Assembly (NCBI GenBank): GCA_036925085.1
Contig: JAUPFP010000001.1
Span: 17,674,842 to 17,738,841 of the forward strand
From: Brachycybe producta
Lineage: Eukaryota; Arthropoda; Diplopoda; Playtdesmida; Andrognathidae
Direction: 5' to 3'
Length of the DNA stretch: 64,000 nt
Position 1 is the stretch's first letter. The number at the start of each line of letters is the position of its first letter. The notes under the pieces were generated by a model. The model worked only from the letters and a program-made list of their open reading frames with translations. It had not been told where the DNA came from and made no database searches. This document shows positions 49,001-56,981 of the stretch, piece by piece. The position numbers and the translations under genes were made by a program.

Positions 49001-52000
49001 ATAAAAAATAAGTGTGGCTCTCAGGGTCGCCACAAGGTGATATTGGTGATCCGGGTCCAACCACCGAAATTGCAACAATCGCCGGGTTTTTTTTTTGTTA
49101 GTGAACGCTTCTATTGGACATCAATGGAGTTAAAACTAATTTTGCCAAAGTTTTTAACTTTTTTTTTTTAGGTTCGGATTCAAAAGATTCGAAAGACGAA
49201 AAAAGCGCAAAGATTCGAGTTTTCGAATCTCGAATATTTTTCAAGATTCGCGGGTTTCCAGGTTTTCGAATGAATGATCGCGTACCCCTAAGACAAAAAA
49301 AAATAAATAGCCCGGAACCCCAATAAGGAACAGTCCCGCCTGTAGCATCCTTATCCCAAGGATAACCCTTGTCCTTGGGATAAGGTGGCTATGTCCCGGC
49401 TCACATAGTAAAAAAATCTGTCGCTAGTGTAATAATAAGCATTGCTCTCTGTCTCTACTACGTGTACGCGAAAGTGTCACCGCTACCAATTCCTCGTCTA
49501 CTTAGTGTTCATGATCGTGTAATTTAAAAATACAAGTTAATATTTGTTATTCTTTAATTAATTTCTTATTTTTTTTCTTCTGTTAATTAAAAAACTTGTC
49601 TTATGAAAAAAAAAAATACAAAGAAAATATTAATTTTCTTGGCGTACCCCAATGTATGGACTTGCGTACCCACTTGGGTACACTGACCCCATTTTGGAGA
49701 CCACTGCGATAAGACACAGTTGTACACAAACTTATGCATTTAATCAGAAATCTGTGACAAGATTATGAAGAATGCAACCGGTTAACGGTGTGAACTTGTA
49801 ATGCTATTTGGGTATTCACCAAAAGAACGAGCAAGAGCAAACATTTGCTCATGCTCTCCGATGTTTGCTCGTGCTTCCTTAAAATACTCACCTTTCGTCT
49901 ATACTGGAGCGAATGTGTTCTTGTTCGCAGTTGCTATATCGTTTACGGCGAGCACTGTTAACACTCAAGCACGAACAAATGTTGTCTTTGATGTACCGCC
50001 ATCCAACCGATCGTTTTTTTTTACCACGAGCTAGTAAATGTTCGCTTGCTCGCTGACCGGTACTCACCAGACAATTATTCAGTGAGATTAATGCTCGCTC
50101 TTTTGGTGAATACCCATCTTAAGAGGTTGAGAATAATTATAACTAGGGATGGGACATTCGAATCCTCGAATTCCATGAATCTTGAAAAATATTCGAGATT
50201 CGAAAACTCGAATCTTTGCGCTTTTTTCGTCTTTTTAATTGAATCTTTCGAATCCTAACCTAAAAAAATTTGTTAGTAAAATTAGTTTTAACTCCATTGA
50301 CGTCCAATAGAAGCTTTCACTAACCAAAAAAAAAAACGGCGATTGTTGCAATTTCGGTGGTCTGACCCGGATCACCAATATCACTTTGTGGCGACCCTGA
50401 GCGCCACACTTATTTTTTATTATTAATAATTTAATATTTAATGTTTTATTTCATTTATTTGTATCTTCTTGGTGAATAATATAAGATTCACATGTGAAGG
50501 ATTCGAGAGATTCGAGAACCTTTTAGGATTTGGATTCGAATTCGAGAAAATTTAGGATTCGTCCCACCTCTAATTATAACCATTCCATAATTGAAAGATT
50601 TCTTGGTTATGGTTTCTTCAAATATTTATGGTTAAATGTAATGGTTATAGTTACAAAAGTGGTTATAATTTATGAATGGTTATGATTAATGAACTAGTGG
50701 GGTAACCCGTCATAAATGACGGGAGCAAAATTCACAGGCAATTGTGCGCATGCACGTCATTTTTTCGTTTTTTTACTCCTTTCATTTCAATTTCAGTCAC
50801 CCCCTCCCACTTTTCTCTCTCTCTCCCCATTCTACACTTTCCAACCTTTTCCCCTCACCCCCTCCCACTTTTCTCTCTCTCCCCCTTCTACACTTTCCAA
50901 AGGAAGAGTTCAACATATGACCTTGAGAAAAAAAACGGTTCATTTATTCAAATTTATATAAATTCCGATGTGCTTCAATGGTTTTTGTTACTCCACACAC
51001 ACACACAGACCAGGGATATTATATATATAATGGTTGTTCTTATGAAAACAATATTATGGCTATAGAAGTTATGCTTTAAGACTTAAAAGTAAATAATTAA
51101 TGGGGGAATTAATCCTCCTCCAACCGGCAGCCATGCCTATTCAGTAACAGCCATAGAAAATCATAAACCCATACATGTCAGGTTATTGAACAAGTCTCGG
51201 TCTCTTCTCTTTAAAGAGAGTATTACACCTCCAGAAATTTCTCATCAAAATATTGTCAAAATTATTCAACTATTTACGGAGCCCTGTAAAGGATATGCGA
51301 GATTTTTTTTTAAAATCTCGACATTTTTATTTTTTCCAGAATCTCAACATTTCTACTTTAATCTCTTTTATTCGACCATGTTAATTATGCCATGTTGTGC
51401 GCACCATACTCTAATAATTAAATTATTGCTGCTACGAGAGGGCGCTTGCAATAATTTCATTATTAGAGTATGGTGCACGCAACATGGCATAATTAACATG
51501 GCCGAATAAGAGATTAAAGTCGAAATTTCGAGAATAAAGTCGAAATTTCGAGTTTAAAGTCGAAATGTCGAGATTCCGGAAAAAGTGGAAATGTCGCGAT
51601 TTAAAAAATTCTCGCATGACCTTTACTGGGCTCCGTAACTATTTCCAAAACGATTTTTAAAATTTAAAAAATTAAAAATCAGTTAACTTCCTGTAAATGA
51701 ACTTTATCAGATAGATGCGCCACCAAACAACAGACATTGGCATCAACCCCCCCCCCCCCAAGTCTACTCTTCTACTCGAATTCGGATGTGTTGTCACCAG
51801 CTCACATTACTTTTAACTCCCTATTCAAATACATGTATTTCCTATTCATTTAAAAGTACTATGACTTTGATTTTTGAATTATCCCCACCTGCCACGTTGC
51901 TCTCGAGTTGAATGGATGTCTGTATTGAGTTGAATATGAGTAGAGAATACATGTATTTGATTAAGGAATTATGAAAATGTGAGGCGACAACCTTTGCCAC

Positions 52001-55000
52001 TAACTTTGAGTGGCAAAGGTTTAAAATGGTGTTGTTTGGTGACTCGATCATGAAAAGTCACTTCATTTTTAAGTTTTTTTTTCATTTTTATTAACTTATT
52101 TTTAATTTTAAAAATCATTTTGGTAATTGTTGGGTAAGTTTTGACAAGGTTTCGACGAGAAATTTCTGGAGGTAATGGTCTCTTTAAAACATTACGGCCT
52201 GGAACGTATCTGCGAGTAAAATATATTAAATGTTAGTACTTTGCTATACCTTTCTGGTCTTTTTCGTCCGAATCTGATAATAAACCAGCTAAAGGATCGT
52301 CGTCGTCGTCGTCGTAAAAACCTGAAGAAAAAAAAAGAAATTAAATCTTAGTTGATGCGAATTCGAAGCTAAAGAAAGGCATTTTATGGTTATCGGCCCT
52401 AAGTTATAATTATCCACCCTGAAGCAGGTTCGCTGACAGGCTGATTGAGTTAGTTTGGTTTGGTTCAGGATTTGGTTCGGATTTTAAATCATGATTTAGA
52501 ATAGGTATTATTAAAGATAATTTAAAAATAACCCAAAGAAATGAATAAAACGCTTAAAAAACAAATGATTTTTTGTTCGACTTTAGAGTTTTTGTTCCAG
52601 TTTCAAAGCAGGATTTTCCTCCAATTTTTTGGTTCAGAGTTTCAAGTTGTTCGAACATCGAACCCTTTGAAGTTCGAGAGGCAACTGTATTACGCTTTAC
52701 ATGCCCAACACAAACAATATAAAGCAAATTAACTGCGCCCTATTAGTTTTAATACAGAATTTTGGTTTTTGAATGTTATTAATATTATTATTAACTTAAA
52801 AATATGTAATAAAATGTGTAGTACACCGAGAAAATAAGTGGAATGAATTACTAAAAGGTAAAATGAGAGAGATTGGAACAACAAACAATATTTATAGAAT
52901 ATTTTTTTATTTTTTTTATTCACATATAACACAACTAACATGTTTTCTATTTGAATTATTATTATACTAGTGGGTTAACCCGTCATAAATGACGGGAGCC
53001 AAATTCTAGTTTCATTTTGCTACTATTACCCCTCCCCCTTTTTTCCTCTCCACATTTTTTCTCTCTCACCCCCACCCTTTCCAACCTTTGCCCTCTCCAA
53101 TTTAATATCATAGCTAATGAGTTTGATCTATTTTTTTTATTTATAAGCACCTTAATAATGTTTGGGTTCTTGGATCGGGAAAGTGCAACATAACGTTGAC
53201 CTAGAGAAAAAAGCGGTTCATTTAAATTTAAGTAAATTCCAACGTCATTAAACGTTTTGTCCTTGTTTGTACAGCGTTATGGCCAAACAGACTTAGGGTT
53301 AGTATATATATATACTAGTGGGGTAACCCGTCATAAATGACGGGAGCAAAATTCACAGGCAATTGTGCGCATGCGCGTCGTTTTTTTCTTTTTTTACTCC
53401 TTTCATTTCAATTTCAGTCACCCCCTCCCACTTTTCTCTCTCTCTCTCCTTCGACACTTTCCAACCTTTTTCCCTTACCCCCTCCCACTTTTCTCTCTCT
53501 CCCCCTTCTACACTTTCCAAAGGAAGAGTTCAACATATAGTTGACCTTGAGAAAAAAAACGGTTCACTTATTCAAATTTATATAAATTTCAGCGTGCTTC
53601 AATGGTTTTGTACAGTTACTCCACACACACACACAGACCTGGGATATTATATATATAACTAGTGGGGTAACCCGTCATAAATGACGGAGCAAAATTCACA
53701 GGCAATTATGCGCATGCGCGTCGTTTGTTCCTTTTTTACTCCTTTCATTTCAATTTCAGTCACCCCACCCCCTTTTTTCCTCCCTCCACGTTTCTCTCTC
53801 CCCCTCTACACTTTCCAGCCTTTTCCCCTCTCCAATTTAATATCATGGGGTTCTTGGATGGGACATTGGGAAGGTGCAACATATAGTTGACCTTGAGAAA
53901 AAAAAGCCGTTCATTTATTCAAATTTATATAAATTCCGACGTGCTTCAATGGTTGTACAGCGTTACTTCAGAGACAGATAGATACACCGACCTGGGATAT
54001 TATATATATAATATCCCAGGTCTGTGTATCTGTCTTTCTGTCTGAAATAACGCTGTACAACCATTGAAGCACATCGGAATTTATATAAATTTAAATAAAT
54101 GAAGAAATGAACAGCTTTTTTTTTTCTCAAGGTCAACTATATGTTGCACCCTTCCCATCCAAGAACCCCATGATATTAAATTGGAGAGGGGGAAAGGTTG
54201 GATGGAAAGTGTAGAAGGGGAAGGGGGGGCGAGAGAGAAACGTGGAGGGAGGAAAAGTGGGAGGGGGTGACTGAAATTGAAATGAAATCAGTAAAAAAAA
54301 AACGACGCGCATGCGCACACCAGAGAAAATGAAAAACACATTTTCTATTTCAAATATAAAAAGGGGAGGGGATAATAGTAGCAAAATTAAACTACAGTTT
54401 ATCACAGGCCATAAAAACAATTAACCCTAATGGAACATTTTCCTTAAAACCATTTACCCTAATAGAACATTTGCCCTAAAACCACTTGCCCTAAAACTAT
54501 TTGCCCTGAAACCATTTGCCCTAAAACCATTTGCCCTAAAACTATTTGCCCTGAAACCATTTGCCCTAAAACCATTTGCCCTAAAACCATTTGCCCTAAA
54601 ACCATTTGCCCTAAAACCATTTGCCCTAAAACTATTTACCCTAATAGAACATTTGCTCTAAAACAACTTGCCCTAAAACCACTTGCCCTTAAAAACATTT
54701 GCCCTAAAGCTATTTGCCCTCAAGGAACATATGCCCTAAAACCAATTACTGTATATTTAGACTACTCATTAGGAGAACATCTTTTTAGGGCAAATGTTTT
54801 TTTAGGGCAAATGTCCCTTTAGGGCAAATGTCCCTTTAGGGCAATGTCTTTTTAGGGCAAATGTCCCTTTAGGGCAAATGTCCCTTTAGGGCAAATGTCC
54901 CTTTAGGGCAAATGCCCCTTTAGGGCAAATGTCTCTTTAGGGCAAATGTCTCTTTAGGGCAAATGTCTCTTTAGGGCAAATGTCTCTAGGGCAATATCTC

Positions 55001-56921
55001 CCTTTAGGGCAATATCTCCCTTTAGGGCAATATCTCCCTTTAGGGCAATATCTCCCTTTAGGGCAATATCTCCCTTTAGGGCAATATCTCCCTTTAGGGC
55101 AATATCACCCTTTAGCGCAATATCTCCCTTTAAGGCAAATGTCCCTTTAGGGCAAATGTCCCTTTAGGGCAAATGTCCCTTTAGGGCAATATCTCCCTTT
55201 AGGGCAATATCTCCCTTTAGGGCAATATCTCCCTTTAGGGCAATATCTCCCTTTAGGGCAATATCTCCCTTTAGGGCAATATCTCCCTTTAGGGCAATAT
55301 CTCCCTTTAGGGCAATATCTCCCTTTAGGGCAATATCTCCCTTTAGGGCAATATCTCCCTTTAGGGCAAATGTTTCTTTAGGGTAAATTGTTTTAGGACA
55401 AAAACTTAATCAGATTGAAATTTAAATGAACTGCTTTTTTCTCATGGTCAACTTTATGTTGCACTCTCCCGATCCAAGAATCCAAACAATAGTAAGGACA
55501 GGCAAGTAAAGACAGTAAAATAACAGTCGTTTTCCCCGCCTTTTTTATGAGGGCCAGGAACTTTTAATTATTTTGTTATGTCGTCTGATGTCACATGCCC
55601 CGTTCTTTTCAATTTTGAATTGGTTGTTATTTGGTCTGACGTCACATGCCCCGTTCTTTTCAATTTCCAATTGGTTGATATTTGGTCTGACAGTCATAAA
55701 GGGGCGGGGCACACGACTGTATCTCCCTGTCTTCACATACCTGTAACAATATTAAGGTGCTTATAAAAAACACAAGTGGTCAAGGCGAATTGCTTCATGA
55801 CAACCGGACAGTCACACAAAAAGAAACTAGATGCTCCCGTCATTTATGACGGGTTACCCCACTAGTTATATATATAATAATTATAATATTAATATTAATT
55901 ACTAGTGGGGTAACCCGTCGTAAATGCCGGGAGCAAAATTCACAGGCAATTATGCGCATGCGCGTCGTTTTTTCCTTTTTTTACTCTTTTTATTTCAATT
56001 TCAGTCACCCCCTCCCACTTTTTTCTCTCTCCCCTTCTACACTTTCCAACCTTTTCCCCTCACCCCTCACACTTTTCTCTCTCTCCCCTTCTACACTTTC
56101 CAAACTTTTCCCCTCACCCTCTCCCACTTTTCTCTCTCCCCCTTCTACACTTTCCAAAAGAAGAGTTCAACATATAGTTGACCTTGAGAAAAAAAAACGG
56201 TTCATTTATTCAAATTTATATAAATTCCGACGTGCTTCAATGGTTTTTGTTACTCCACACACACACACACACACAGACCTGGGATATTATATATATAATT
56301 ATTAATTAACTTATTATTTATTAATTTATTACTAATAATATTAATATTAAAAAAAATTGATGATTACAGTTTATAGATAGATATAGAAACATTATAAAAT
56401 GATATAAAGCAATAAAATGTTTAATATATTAAATATATTTATTGCTTTGTGGCATTTTATAATGTTTCTATATTTTTTACCATTGTAAACAACTTTCATC
56501 ATGAATTTTTTTTAATAATCTGGCCAACTATAATTTCTGGATGGTTTTTCCATCTTTAATATTAATATTAAATTTTAATATAATACATTAAATTTTATTA
56601 TAAACTACAGACTATTTTATTCACTTACAACACAACTATCACATGTTTTCTATTGAAATCTTTTAATTTAGGTTATATTAAATTTCAATACTAGTGGGGT
56701 AACCCGTCATAAATGACGGGGGCAAAATTCACAGGCAATTGTGCGCATGCGCGTCGTTTTTTCCTTTTTTTACTCCTTTCATTTCAATTTCAGTCACCCC
56801 TCCCACTTTTTTCTCTCTCCCCCTTCTACACTTTCCAAACTTTTCCCCTCACCCCCTCCCACTTTTCTCTCTCTCTCTCCCCCTTCTACACTTTCCAAAC
56901 TTTTCCCCTCACCCCCTCCCA

Positions 56922-56981
<60 letters not shown>

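Noticed and set aside
54422..55395. Interstitial telomere repeat
   Set aside because: TTAGGG occurs once per 17-18-bp unit, never in direct tandem; the array is palindromic and has a mobile short form.
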